A DNA stretch of 26,963 bases from CAZFAT01 sp964517075. Its GTDB lineage: Bacteria > Acidobacteriota > Vicinamibacteria > Vicinamibacterales > SCN-69-37. Below are positions 8,937 through 17,780 of this stretch, piece by piece; within the stretch, counting starts at the first letter, position 1; each line of letters starts with the position of its first letter. The stretch lies in NCBI GenBank assembly GCA_964517075.1, contig CAZFAT010000403.1:1-26963 (forward strand), in the 5' to 3' direction. The translations under genes were made by a program, and so were the position numbers. The notes under the pieces were generated by a model that saw only the letters and a program-made list of their open reading frames with translations, was not told where the DNA came from and ran no database searches.

Positions 8937-10452
8937 CGAGCACTTCGCCGCCCTCCTGCCAGACGATGATGCGCGCGGTCTGGCCGGCGGCAATGGCCGA
9001 AAGCGCTCTCGTGGCCTCCTCGACGCTGCCGACCGGCTGATTCGAGACCGACAGGATCACGTCGCCGAGCTGCAGGCCGGCGTCGAACGCCGGCCCGAAC
9101 GGCGTGACGCTGGCCACCACCGCGCCGTTGCGTCCACTGGGCAGGTTGAGCTGCCGCCGCACGGTCGGTGTCAGGTCGCGAAGGGCCATGCCGAAGTCGG
9201 TGGAGGTTTCCTCTTCGCGATTGGGCACGCGGCCTGGAATCTGCTCCATCCGGGTCCGTTCCTGGTCGAGGTTCAGCTCTTCAACCCTCACGTTGAGCGA
9301 GACGCTCTTCCGATCGCGCATGACCCGGACCGGGACCGTCGTGCCGGGCGCCGTGCGTGTGACCATGCCCACGAGGTCGCCGTTGTCGGTGACCGGCCGG
9401 CCGTTGTACTCGACAATCACGTCCCCGGCCCGCATGCCGGCGGTGGCCGCCGGCCCGGCCGGAACGTTCTTCACCTCGGCGCCGTTGGTGTTGGGCAGTC
9501 CGAGGCTCGACGCATACTCACGCGACATCGGCCGGCCCTCGAGCTCGACGCCGATGCGGCCGCGCACGACCTTGCCCTGGCGCAGCTGCGGCAGCAGATC
9601 CCGCACCGTGTTGATGGGCACCGCGAAGCCGACGCCGAGATTGCCGCCGCCGCCGAAGCCCTCCGCGCCGTTGCTGATGATCATCGTGTTGATGCCGATG
9701 ACCTCGCCGCGGACGTTGAGCAGCGGCCCGCCCGAATTGCCCTGGTTGATGGCCGCGTCGGTCTGAATCATTTCCTCGCGCCGGGCTCGGACCGCGGTCT
9801 CGTTCTCCCGGCCCACGGCGCTGACCACGCCCACGGTCACCGTGTTCGACAGCCCGAACGGATTGCCGATGGCCATGACCCAGTCGCCGGGCGCCATCTG
9901 ATCCGAATCCCCGAACTTCGCGACGGCGAGCGGCTCGGAGGGCAGCTCCGTCAACTGGATCAGCGCGCTATCCGAGAGCTCGTCGCGGCCGATCACCTTG
10001 GCCGGCAGGCCGAATTCCCCCTGACGCATCGACGGCAGCCACACCTCGATGGACTCGGCGCCATCGACCACGTGGTTGTTGGTCAGGATGAAGCCGGCCT
10101 TGTCGATGACGAACCCGCTGCCCGCGCCGCGCTCCTGGCGCTCGGCCGGCGGCGGCTCGTTGCGGCCGAAGGGCAGCTGGAATCCGAAGAGTTCGTTGAG
10201 TTCCCGTCCGCCGCGGGCGGTGCGGGTGGTAAAGATGCTGACCACGGCGGGACTGGCCTCGCGGGCGATGGTGCGGAACGTCGTGGCGTCGATCGGCCCG
10301 TCGAGCGGCGTGCTGTTGGTGGGCGGCACCACGAGATCGTTCCCGAACGATCCCGGCGTGAGATCGAGCCGGGAGGCGATGACCATTCCGACGACCAGAC
10401 AGACGAACCCGACGAGGACGCCATAGAAGAACGTGGACTTTCGCGTGGACAT
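8917..10452 (-). CDS. HtrA/DegP-family serine endoprotease, membrane-anchored
   Basis: Envelope quality-control protease. The 511-residue product starts with an uncleaved-looking transmembrane anchor (about 8-26), then a trypsin-like domain with the full triad: His127 (TNNHVV), Asp161 (LSDSAL) and Ser240 in GNSGGP. Two PDZ domains follow at about 285-385 and 405-510, each with a recognisable GDVI-type block (AGDVIVEYNG and LGDVILSVSN). Length and order match DegP/DegQ (Do-type) proteases. The start is supported by CGGAG 7 bases upstream of the ATG. It is preceded by the M24 peptidase gene 49 bases away and followed by the CYTH gene; an HtrA-peptidase pairing would suit protein turnover but could be fortuitous. 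No loss of catalytic residues is seen. Confidence 0.95.
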   Translation of the reverse strand: MSTRKSTFFYGVLVGFVCLVVGMVIASRLDLTPGSFGNDLVVPPTNSTPLDGPIDATTFRTIAREASPAVVSIFTTRTARGGRELNELFGFQLPFGRNEPPPAERQERGAGSGFVIDKAGFILTNNHVVDGAESIEVWLPSMRQGEFGLPAKVIGRDELSDSALIQLTELPSEPLAVAKFGDSDQMAPGDWVMAIGNPFGLSNTVTVGVVSAVGRENETAVRARREEMIQTDAAINQGNSGGPLLNVRGEVIGINTMIISNGAEGFGGGGNLGVGFAVPINTVRDLLPQLRQGKVVRGRIGVELEGRPMSREYASSLGLPNTNGAEVKNVPAGPAATAGMRAGDVIVEYNGRPVTDNGDLVGMVTRTAPGTTVPVRVMRDRKSVSLNVRVEELNLDQERTRMEQIPGRVPNREEETSTDFGMALRDLTPTVRRQLNLPSGRNGAVVASVTPFGPAFDAGLQLGDVILSVSNQPVGSVEEATRALSAIAAGQTARIIVWQEGGEVLVRLRRR

Positions 10453-10501
10453 GAGTGGCTCCGTCAGTCTCCCTATGTGTCGTAAGACGGCGACGGGCCG
10501 A

Positions 10502-11686
10502 TTAGGGCCGGGCGCCTGGAATTCTCACCAGCGTCCGCTGGCACGGGCCTGTGACCTCGGCCCAGGCGGGGCCGGCGACCATGTTGATTTCGCTCCGGAC
10601 GCCGAACCGGGGGCCGTAGATGCCGGGCTCAATCGTGAACCCCGTGCCCGGCACCAGCCGGCGATCGTCGTGCGTCTCGTAGTCGTCCATGTGCACGCCA
10701 TTACCATGGACGTCGGTCCCCAGGCTGTGGCCGGTCCGGTGGATGAACGCCGATCCGTAGCCCGCCCGGTCGATGGGCTCGCGTGCGGCGCGGTCCACTT
10801 CCCAGCCCCGCACGGCCTGGCCCGCCGCCAGCCGCGACTGCACGAACCCGATGGCCGCGTCGCGGCCCGCCATGACGGCCTCGAAGGCGCGGAGCACCTC
10901 GGCCGGGGGCTCACCGGCCACGCCCACCCAGGTGATGTCGGCGTAGACGGCGCCCGCTCGATCCAGTTTGCCCCAGAGGTCGAGGAGGAGCAACTCGCCC
11001 GGCCGGAGCTCCCGCGACTCGCCCGGACCGGGCGCATAGTGGGGGTCGCCCGCGTGTTCCTGGACGGCCACGATGGGCGGGCCGTCGGCGACGAGCCCTT
11101 CGTCGGCGAACCAGCCCCGCATCGCCTGCTGAATGTCGTACTCGTGCACGCGCTCGCCGGCCGCGAGCCGCGCGCCCGCGTACGCGAACGCCGCGTCCTT
11201 GATGCGGTAGAGCTTCTCCGAGGCGCTGCGGTGCGTGGCGAGCGCCTCGGCATCCCACGCGGCCTCGAAACGTCCCACGAGATCGCCCGACGACACCACC
11301 GTCACGCCCAGGCCACGGACGAACTCGACGGTGCCGGCGTCCACGCGCCCGACATACGGGATGGCGCCGGTGGGCGAGTACTCCATCGCGATGGTGCGCG
11401 ATCCGTCGAGCAGGGCCGTCACGCCCGACTCGAGTTCGCGTCGATTGGCGTACCGGCGGGTGTCGCCCGGCAGCCGGTCGAGCACCGCCGGTTCGATCGC
11501 ATGCACGAGCTTCTGCGGGGCGCCGGCCCGGGGGATGAAGTAGTACCAGCGGCGCGTCGTGTGCGCCCCGGCCAGGCCGGCCAGCGACACCGCGATCGGA
11601 TTGGATCCGTGGAAGTCGTACAGGAGCCAGCCATCGATGCGATCCGCCGCGAGCGCCGCCTGAATGGCCGGAATGTCGAGACTCAT
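10502..11686 (-). CDS. M24-family metallopeptidase (Xaa-Pro aminopeptidase-like)
   Basis: A 394-residue pita-bread-fold peptidase with a creatinase-like N-terminal domain (about 1-140) and an M24 catalytic domain. All five dinuclear metal ligands are visible: Asp236 (LLLLDLWGK), Asp250 (YADITW), His320 (RTGHSLG), Glu353 (FTIEPGIY) and Glu366 (RSEINMV). This fits aminopeptidase P/prolidase rather than methionine aminopeptidase, which is shorter and lacks the N-domain. No signal peptide is seen, so it is probably cytoplasmic and removes N-terminal residues next to proline. The ATG has no obvious Shine-Dalgarno site; the gene begins 25 bases after the zinc-ribbon gene and is probably co-transcribed with it. 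Exact peptide specificity is unknown. Confidence 0.9.
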   Translation of the reverse strand: MSLDIPAIQAALAADRIDGWLLYDFHGSNPIAVSLAGLAGAHTTRRWYYFIPRAGAPQKLVHAIEPAVLDRLPGDTRRYANRRELESGVTALLDGSRTIAMEYSPTGAIPYVGRVDAGTVEFVRGLGVTVVSSGDLVGRFEAAWDAEALATHRSASEKLYRIKDAAFAYAGARLAAGERVHEYDIQQAMRGWFADEGLVADGPPIVAVQEHAGDPHYAPGPGESRELRPGELLLLDLWGKLDRAGAVYADITWVGVAGEPPAEVLRAFEAVMAGRDAAIGFVQSRLAAGQAVRGWEVDRAAREPIDRAGYGSAFIHRTGHSLGTDVHGNGVHMDDYETHDDRRLVPGTGFTIEPGIYGPRFGVRSEINMVAGPAWAEVTGPCQRTLVRIPGARP

Positions 11687-11711
11687 GTCGGGGACGACGC
11701 GGGCGCGCGTC

Positions 11712-12170
11712 CTACATTTCGCCGTGCCAGTCCTCGGGTTCGACCGACGTGGAGCGGAACACCTCGAGGTGCCATTTGCCGCCGCCCCAGGGCTCGATGA
11801 CGTCGGCGGCCACCACGTCCACGAGAATCTCGGCGAACGTCCGCCGCTCCGGATCGTTCTCGAGGTGGTAGGCCTGGTCGTCCCACGCGAACGCCGGATA
11901 GGCGACCAGTGTCAGAAACAGGTCGTACCCGTCATCGAGCACCTGCAGCTGACCGACCGGCCGCTTCTGCGTGGAGTGGTAGATGAGGTACTTCTCGGCG
12001 CTGTGCGCGCGGATGTAGCGCTTGAGCGTGAACTCGCGCGCCACGATGTCCTCGACGGCGATCTTCTTGTCCCAGCAAGTGCGGCAGTAGCGCTCGTCGC
12101 CGCGCGGTTCGGTCACGTCTTTCGTGCCGCACAGGGCACAGCGGACGGGTTCGGCGGACTTGCGGGCCAT
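11712..12170 (-). CDS. Conserved-looking small zinc-ribbon protein of unknown function
   Basis: I do not recognise the family. The 152-residue product has an N-terminal treble-clef or zinc-ribbon-like knuckle pair, Cys11-x2-Cys14 and Cys29-x2-Cys32 (CALC, 14 residues, CRTC). A mixed alpha/beta body follows, rich in aromatic and acidic residues (WDDQAYHLENDPERR and a Trp/Gly-rich EPWGGGKWHLEVF near the end). No signal peptide or membrane segment is present, so it should be cytosolic. It lies 20 bases after glgP and 25 bases before the M24 peptidase gene. A perfect TATAAT ends 8 bases before the ATG, and there is no Shine-Dalgarno site, so a leaderless transcript is possible. Codon use and frame look coding, and the cysteine pairs argue for a real gene. 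Function cannot be inferred. Confidence 0.8.
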   Translation of the reverse strand: MARKSAEPVRCALCGTKDVTEPRGDERYCRTCWDKKIAVEDIVAREFTLKRYIRAHSAEKYLIYHSTQKRPVGQLQVLDDGYDLFLTLVAYPAFAWDDQAYHLENDPERRTFAEILVDVVAADVIEPWGGGKWHLEVFRSTSVEPEDWHGEM

Positions 12171-12178
12171 CGATCGCG

Positions 12179-12184
12179 ATTATA
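12179..12184 (-). promoter_or_regulatory. Candidate -10 box for the zinc-ribbon gene
   Basis: TATAAT on the minus strand, ending 8 bases before the ATG at 12170, in a region otherwise very GC-rich. No good -35 hexamer is found 16-18 bases upstream, which lies inside the end of glgP. If used, the transcript would begin at or next to the start codon. Confidence 0.4.
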
Positions 12185-12190
12185 CCGGCC

Positions 12191-14326
12191 CTACTTCAGG
12201 GCCCGGCCCATCACGGCCGGCGCGTAGGCGTGGTCGACGTAGTCGCGCAGCATGCGGCGCGCCGAGAAGCGGGGGGTAATCGTCAGGAGCGCCTGTTTCA
12301 CGCGCGCGATCCAGCGGCGGGGCAGGCCCTGCGCGTCGCGGTCGTAGAACATCGGCACGACCTCGTCCTCGAGCAGCCGGTACAAGGCGTCGGCGTCCGC
12401 CCCGTCCGCCTGATCGGGCTCGCGCGTCTGGCCGTCGCCAATCCGCCAGCCATTGTCGCCGGTGTAGCCCTCGGCCCACCAGCCGTCGCCAATGCTCAAA
12501 TGCAGGACGCCGTTCATCGACGCCTTCATACCGCTCGTCCCGCTGGCCTCGAGGGGACGGCGCGGCGTGTTGAGCCAGACGTCGCAGCCCTGCACGAGCC
12601 GCTTCGCGAGGTGCAGATCGTAGTCGTCGACGAACGCGATGCGTCCGCCGAGCCGCGGGTCGAGTGCGTGACGGACGATTCTCTGCAGGTGATGCTTGCC
12701 GGCTTCGTCGGCCGGATGCGCCTTGCCGGCGAAGATGAACTGCACGGGCCGGCCCGCCGCGCTCACGAGCCGGGCCAGCCGCTCCGCGTCCCGGAAGATC
12801 AGGTCGGGGCGCTTGTAGCCCGTGAAGCGGCGCGCGAAGCCAATCGTCAGCGCCTCGGGATCGAGCATGACGCCCGCCGCCACGATCCGGGCGGCGCTCG
12901 CGCGGTCCTCCATCCAGCGATCCCGCGCGCGCTCCCGGATGAACTGGAAGAGGTACGACCGCAGCGTCCACCGCGCCGCCCACAGCTCCTCGTCGGGGAT
13001 CTCGAGGATGCGCTGCCAGAGCGCGGCGTCCTCATATTGATCCTGCCAACCGGGGCTGATGTGCCGGTCGAAGAGCCGCACGATGTCGGCGGCGACCCAG
13101 GTGGGCACGTGCACGCCGTTGGTCACGGCGCGGATGGGCGCGTCGGCCGCCGGGCGATCGGGCCAGAGCGGCGCGAACATCGCGCGCGTCACCTCGCCGT
13201 GCAGCTGGCTGACCGCGTTGATGGTTTCCGACGAGCGCATCGCGAGCGCGGTCATGTTGAACAGCGATCCGCCGCCCGAGTCGTACTCGCCGAGCGCCAG
13301 GAACTTCTGCGCCTGGCCATCCATCGATCCCCAGCAGCTCGCCAGATGCTGCTCGACGAGGTGGAAGGGAAACGCGTCGTGCCCGGCCGGCACCGGCGTA
13401 TGCGTCGTGAAAATCGTCGTTCGGCGCACCTCCGCGAGAGCGTCGTCCCACGCGCGTCCCGTGGCGAGGAAGTCGCGCATGCGCTGCAGGATCACGAAGG
13501 CCGCATGGCCTTCGTTCAGGTGCCAAACCGCCGGACTGAGGCCCAGGGCGCGCAGCGCGAGCACGCCGCCGAAGCCCAGGACGATTTCCTGCTGGAGCCG
13601 TGTGTCCTGTCCGCCGCCGTAGAGACGCGCCGAGAGCTCCCGATCCCACGGGGCGTTCTGGTCGAGGTCCGTGTCGAGCAGCAGGAGGCGCACGCCGCCG
13701 AGCCGCACTTCCCAGACCTGGACGAGCACGGTGCGCGTGCCCAGCGGCACGAGCACCACGCACGGCTTGCCGTCGACGGTGCGGGCCAGATTGACGGGCG
13801 CGCTGTCCCAGTCCACGCGCTCGTACACTTCCTGCTGCCAGCCCTCGGGCGAGAGCCGCTGGCGGAAGTAGCCTTGCGGGTACATGAACCCGACGCCGAC
13901 GAGCGGCACGCCGAGGTCGCTCGCTTCCTTGCAGTGATCGCCCGCCAGCACGCCCAGGCCGCCCGCATAGATGGGCAGCGACGGGTGCAGCGCGAACTCC
14001 GCGCAGAAATACGCGATCGTCACCGACGGATCCGCCGTCACGTGTTGCTGCCACCAGGTGCGCGACGGCGCGCGCGCGGCGGTCAGACCGGCCACCGCCT
14101 CGTCGTAGAGCGAGAGGAACACCGGATCGGCGGCGGCGCGTGCGAGCGTGTCGGCCGGCAACTGGCGCAGCATGGCCACGGGGTTGTGCCCGGTTCGCCG
14201 CCAGAGCGGATAGTCCAGCCGGCGGAAGACTTCGCGCGCGCGGTGCCAGGTCCACCACAGATCCGAGGCCAGTTCAGGCAACTGAGCGATGCGAGGGGGC
14301 AGAGCTGATGGTGCGCCGGAAGCCAT
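12191..14326 (-). CDS. glgP: Alpha-glucan (glycogen/maltodextrin) phosphorylase
   Basis: Releases glucose-1-phosphate from alpha-1,4-glucans with pyridoxal phosphate. The 711-residue product is the shorter bacterial/archaeal type, with a DUF3417-like N-terminal region (about 5-110, including SDLWWTWH). The GT35 core includes GGLGVLAGDHCKEASDLG, HLNEGHAAF, TTHTPVPAGHD and RFTGYKRPDL. The PLP lysine is in EASGTSGMKASMNG at about residue 601. I took the ATG at 14326; an in-frame TTG lies two codons upstream at 14332, and neither has a Shine-Dalgarno site. A plausible sigma-70 promoter (14340-14369) ends immediately before. It is divergent from dut and followed by the zinc-ribbon gene. Together with zwf nearby it points to storage-glucan use, but the two are not in one operon. 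Confidence 0.95.
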   Translation of the reverse strand: MASGAPSALPPRIAQLPELASDLWWTWHRAREVFRRLDYPLWRRTGHNPVAMLRQLPADTLARAAADPVFLSLYDEAVAGLTAARAPSRTWWQQHVTADPSVTIAYFCAEFALHPSLPIYAGGLGVLAGDHCKEASDLGVPLVGVGFMYPQGYFRQRLSPEGWQQEVYERVDWDSAPVNLARTVDGKPCVVLVPLGTRTVLVQVWEVRLGGVRLLLLDTDLDQNAPWDRELSARLYGGGQDTRLQQEIVLGFGGVLALRALGLSPAVWHLNEGHAAFVILQRMRDFLATGRAWDDALAEVRRTTIFTTHTPVPAGHDAFPFHLVEQHLASCWGSMDGQAQKFLALGEYDSGGGSLFNMTALAMRSSETINAVSQLHGEVTRAMFAPLWPDRPAADAPIRAVTNGVHVPTWVAADIVRLFDRHISPGWQDQYEDAALWQRILEIPDEELWAARWTLRSYLFQFIRERARDRWMEDRASAARIVAAGVMLDPEALTIGFARRFTGYKRPDLIFRDAERLARLVSAAGRPVQFIFAGKAHPADEAGKHHLQRIVRHALDPRLGGRIAFVDDYDLHLAKRLVQGCDVWLNTPRRPLEASGTSGMKASMNGVLHLSIGDGWWAEGYTGDNGWRIGDGQTREPDQADGADADALYRLLEDEVVPMFYDRDAQGLPRRWIARVKQALLTITPRFSARRMLRDYVDHAYAPAVMGRALK

Positions 14327-14339
14327 CGGCAAGAGGCTG

Positions 14340-14369
14340 ATCCTATCGGTCGGCGGTGGACCGGGTCAA
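14340..14369 (-). promoter_or_regulatory. Candidate sigma-70 promoter of glgP
   Basis: On the minus strand, TTGACC (14364-14369), an 18-base spacer and TAGGAT (14340-14345). The -10 box ends 13 bases before the ATG and 7 bases before the in-frame TTG, so the leader would be very short or absent. Confidence 0.5.
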
Positions 14370-14388
14370 TCGAACGGTTCCGCCACGG

Positions 14389-14394
14389 TATGCT
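14389..14394 (+). promoter_or_regulatory. Candidate -10 box of dut
   Basis: TATGCT ends 9 bases before the ATG at 14404 in the 77-base gap shared with the divergent glgP. No convincing -35 box is seen, and dut has no Shine-Dalgarno site, which again suggests a leaderless or near-leaderless transcript. Confidence 0.35.
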
Positions 14395-14403
14395 ACGCAG
14401 CCA

Positions 14404-14835
14404 ATGGAGGTCCGCATTACGCGCCTCGATCCGGCCGTGGCCCTGCCCGAATACCAGACGCGCGGCGCCGCCGGCTTCGATCTGGCGTCATCCACGGACA
14501 TGATCATTCAGCCGGGCGAAGTGGCGCTCGTGCCCACCGGGCTCGTGATCGAAGTGCCCGCCGGACATTTTCTCGGCATCTTTGCCCGCAGCAGCACGCC
14601 GCTCAAACGCGGGCTGATGGTGGCCAACGGCGTCGGCGTCGTGGACTCCGACTACTGCGGGGCGACCGACGAAATCCGAATCGAGGTCCTCAACTTCACC
14701 GCGGCGGCCGTCAAGGTCGCCCGCGGCGATCGCCTGGCCCAGGGCGTGATCCTCGCCTGTGCCCGCGCGACGTGGCGCGAAGTCAGCCACGACGGCCGCC
14801 CGGCACGCGGCGGGTTTGGGGGCACGGGACGCTGA
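14404..14835 (+). CDS. dut: dUTP diphosphatase (deoxyuridine 5'-triphosphate nucleotidohydrolase)
   Basis: Hydrolyses dUTP to dUMP and pyrophosphate, keeping uracil out of DNA and supplying the dTMP precursor. The 143-residue product carries the five trimeric dUTPase motifs: AAGFDL (22-27), RSS (62-64), NGVGVVDSDY (75-84), RGDRLAQ (107-113) and the C-terminal glycine-rich RGGFGGTGR (135-143). Motif 3 ends DYCG where the commonest form is DYRG, followed by a small insertion ATDE; I believe this variant occurs in other bacterial dUTPases. The ATG at 14404 begins the conserved fold; the frame extends to a GTG at 14356, but the extra 16 residues are not family-like. It converges on the propeller gene with 13 bases between stops. 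Confidence 0.93.
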   Translation: MEVRITRLDPAVALPEYQTRGAAGFDLASSTDMIIQPGEVALVPTGLVIEVPAGHFLGIFARSSTPLKRGLMVANGVGVVDSDYCGATDEIRIEVLNFTAAAVKVARGDRLAQGVILACARATWREVSHDGRPARGGFGGTGR

Positions 14836-14848
14836 GATGAAGGGCGGA

Positions 14849-17695
14849 CTACTTCGCCTGTTCGAGCGCGCGCTCGGCGCGCGCGAGCGCGTCGCTCACG
14901 GCGGCCTCCGTGGCGGCGCTCGGCCGTGCATCGGCCTGCTGGAGCATCACGAACATCCGCACGAGCTGCCGTCCGGCAGCTCGAAGCGTCTCGATTACCT
15001 GGCCGGACGCGCCGCTGACCGGCGAGGCTGGCAGCAGCGCCTGCCCGGCGCGGACGGACCGATACCGCGACGCGAGTTGGGCGAGACTCGCTTCGACGGC
15101 GCTCGTCAGCTTCGTCTGCGCGGCCAGGTCCAGGGGCGACACCTTCACGCGCGGATCCATGCGGACCAGGAACGCCTGGCGGAGGCTGATCTGGCCCGAC
15201 GTCAGCCGCACCTGGTACGTGCCCGGTTGGACCAGGCGTCCCTGCAGGGGCGCCGTCGACGTTCCTTCCTCGCCGAGCCACTCCACCGCCGGCGGAGTGT
15301 GGCGCAGGTCCCACTGCACACGATGCAGGCCGCGCGTCCGTGGAAGAGACTGGCCCGGGGTCTCCGTCGAATAGCGCCGCACGACGTCACCCGCGGGGCC
15401 GTCCACGATCTCGACGGCCAGGGGGGCATCGAGCGCCTCGCCCAGCGCGTAGCTGATGGCGACGCCTTCCGGCCGCCGAACGGCATGCGCGCTGGCGGAC
15501 GCGGCCGGCATGACCGGCGCGTCACGCGTGCGCCACGCCGAGGGCGGCCGAAACAGGAACGCGCGAGCCCGCCGCACGTCGGCCGTCACCTGGCGGAGCG
15601 ACGAGATGTCGTCGAGCACCCAGAGCCCGCGGCCGACGGTCGCCACAATCAGGTCCGACTCCTTGACGACGAGATCGCGCACCGGCGCCGGCGGCAGGTT
15701 CAATCGCAGTGACTGCCACGAGTCGCCGTCGTCGAACGACAGCGAGACGGAGCGGTCGCCGGCGGCGAACAGGAGACCACGCCGGCCCGTGTCTTCCCGA
15801 ACGACGTGAACGCGGCCGGGTGCCAGCGGACCGGTGATGTCGGTCCAGGACCCGCCGGCCGAGCGTGTCCGAAGGACGCGGGAGCTGCCCGCGCCCCCGT
15901 CCCCGCCGGCCAGGACGGCATAGCCCGTGCCGGTGTCGAAGTGTGAGGCCTGAATGCCCACCACGGCCGTGCGCGGCCCGGCCGCCGGGGGCGTCACATC
16001 CGTCCACGTCCCGCCCTGATCGCGGGTCATGTGCACGCGGCCCTCGGTGGTGCCGATCCAGATGACCCGCCCGTCCACCGACGAGATGCTCATCGCGGAA
16101 ATGGCCGGCCGTTCGCCGGGCGAGCGCGCAGGACTTTCCGCCAGCTCTGGGCTGATCCTCGTCCACGTCTGGCCGCCGGAGGTCGACGTCCAAAGGGCCG
16201 ACGCCGCGTAGTAGAGGGCACGCGAGCTGGTGGACGAGAACAGCAGCGGCGCCGCCGCCAGACGACTGGAGACCGGTTCTCCGGGAGGGCTGATTGGAAC
16301 GGCCTGCCCGGTGCGTCGATCGTAACGTCGGATTTCTCCGCCGTAGAGCAGATCGGGATCGGCAGGATCAACCGCCACGTATCCGGCCCGCGGCGCACCG
16401 GGCGCGGGCCACTCGAATGGCGCGCTGAGCCCGCCGCTGCCAACGCAGACGATCTGGCCCGACGGCTGTCCGCCGCAGACACGATACGGAAACGCCGTGT
16501 CCGTCGTCACCTGGCTGAAGGCAGCCGTCGGCTGGCCGTCATCGCGGCTCCAGGTTGCGCCGTTGTTCACCGTGACCAGGGCGCCGACTGAAGTGGCCAG
16601 CGCGGCGACGGCCGGATTCGTCGGATGGATCCAGAGGCGGTGGTAGACCACGTCGGCGGATCCGGTCCGCCACGGCGTCCAGGTGCGGCCGCCGTTGGTC
16701 GATCGCAGCGCCACCGCGCCGGCCGCGTAGAGAACGTCGGGTTGGGCAGGATCGATCTCGAGATCCGATCCGTTCACGCGCGTGTCGCTTCCGACGAACG
16801 ACCACGATCCGCCGGCGTCGTCCGATCGGTAGAGGCCCGCGCGTGTGCGCGCGCTCACACTGGCGAACACCTGACCGGCCCGCACGGCCGACGCGGCGAG
16901 CGCCGTCCGGCCAAGGCCGTCACCCGCCGGCGTGGGCAGACCGGTGCCGGCTGGCTGCCACGTGGCTCCGCCGTCGGAGGATCTGAACACGCCACTGCCC
17001 GATCCGGCCGCGGCGCCTCCCGCGGGCGGCGCCGACTGCCAGAGGGACGCGTAGGCCATCGCCGGCTGCAGTGGGTCGAACCGCACATCAACTCCGCCGG
17101 TGTTCCCGTCGCGGAAGAGCACGCGGTCGAACGTCCGGCCGCCGTTCACGGAGCGATAGACTCCGCGGTCTTCGCCTGGCGCCGCCGGGTCGCCCAGCGC
17201 GGCCACGAGGATCACATCAGGATTGGTGGGATGGATGGCCAGCCTGGGAATGCGGCCGCTCGCGGACAACCCGACGTGCGTCCACGTCTCGCCGCCGTCC
17301 GCGGACTTGTAGAGGCCGTTGCCGATTGGGAGGGCCAGGCCGTCGACGACGGCACCGGTGCCGGCATACAGCACCCGCGGATCGGACGGCGCGACCACGA
17401 TCGCGCCGATGACGCCCGTCGATTGCCCGTCGAAGATCGGCCGCCACGTCCGGCCGTAGTCGCCGGTCTGCCAGATGCCGCCGCCGGCCGTGCCGATGTA
17501 CAGCACCCGCGGATCCGAGGCCACACCGGCGATCGCCGTCGTGTCGCCTGCGGTGAACGGCCCGAGGTGACGCCAGGTGAAGACGCTGAAGTCGCCCGGT
17601 TCGTCGCCCGCGCGGTCCTGACCGGCGAGCGGGGGCGTGCCCACCGCGACTGCCGCGACGAGCCCCGCTCCCGCGGCAAGCAAGCGGATGGACAT
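14849..17695 (-). CDS. Secreted BNR/Asp-box beta-propeller protein (sortilin/VPS10-like, glycosyl hydrolase-like)
   Basis: The 948-residue product begins with a Sec signal peptide (MSIRLLAAGAGLVAAVAVG, likely cleavage after about Gly25), so it is exported. It then carries a long series of Asp-box repeats of the form S-x-D/N-x-G-x-T/S-W. Examples are TGDYGRTW, SADGGETW, SSDGGATW, SDDAGGSW, STNGGRTW, TVNNGATW, STSGGQTW, TRDQGGTW and SFDDGDSW, at least ten in all, which build one or two beta-propellers. After about residue 700 comes a non-propeller C-terminal region ending in Ala/Arg-rich helices. Such proteins are usually annotated as glycosyl hydrolases or VPS10-domain proteins, but no catalytic residues can be assigned. 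The ATG at 17695 directly precedes the signal peptide; the upstream extension of the frame is rejected. It is divergent from zwf across 85 bases. Confidence 0.88.
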   Translation of the reverse strand: MSIRLLAAGAGLVAAVAVGTPPLAGQDRAGDEPGDFSVFTWRHLGPFTAGDTTAIAGVASDPRVLYIGTAGGGIWQTGDYGRTWRPIFDGQSTGVIGAIVVAPSDPRVLYAGTGAVVDGLALPIGNGLYKSADGGETWTHVGLSASGRIPRLAIHPTNPDVILVAALGDPAAPGEDRGVYRSVNGGRTFDRVLFRDGNTGGVDVRFDPLQPAMAYASLWQSAPPAGGAAAGSGSGVFRSSDGGATWQPAGTGLPTPAGDGLGRTALAASAVRAGQVFASVSARTRAGLYRSDDAGGSWSFVGSDTRVNGSDLEIDPAQPDVLYAAGAVALRSTNGGRTWTPWRTGSADVVYHRLWIHPTNPAVAALATSVGALVTVNNGATWSRDDGQPTAAFSQVTTDTAFPYRVCGGQPSGQIVCVGSGGLSAPFEWPAPGAPRAGYVAVDPADPDLLYGGEIRRYDRRTGQAVPISPPGEPVSSRLAAAPLLFSSTSSRALYYAASALWTSTSGGQTWTRISPELAESPARSPGERPAISAMSISSVDGRVIWIGTTEGRVHMTRDQGGTWTDVTPPAAGPRTAVVGIQASHFDTGTGYAVLAGGDGGAGSSRVLRTRSAGGSWTDITGPLAPGRVHVVREDTGRRGLLFAAGDRSVSLSFDDGDSWQSLRLNLPPAPVRDLVVKESDLIVATVGRGLWVLDDISSLRQVTADVRRARAFLFRPPSAWRTRDAPVMPAASASAHAVRRPEGVAISYALGEALDAPLAVEIVDGPAGDVVRRYSTETPGQSLPRTRGLHRVQWDLRHTPPAVEWLGEEGTSTAPLQGRLVQPGTYQVRLTSGQISLRQAFLVRMDPRVKVSPLDLAAQTKLTSAVEASLAQLASRYRSVRAGQALLPASPVSGASGQVIETLRAAGRQLVRMFVMLQQADARPSAATEAAVSDALARAERALEQAK

Positions 17696-17780
17696 AAGAT
17701 CTCGGCACGGCGATCTTAGCCCGAAATCCCACGACCGCTCCGCGTGCGTGCCCGCGGGCGCTCGTCGGTGAAAGGAACCG

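Noticed and set aside
8812..10485. 557-residue plus-strand open frame opposite htrA
   Set aside because: It lies wholly opposite a protease with intact catalytic motifs; composition is His/Arg/Asp-rich and matches no fold.
12230..14308. 692-residue plus-strand open frame opposite glgP
   Set aside because: Antisense shadow of a confident phosphorylase; no recognisable motif and no ribosome-binding site.
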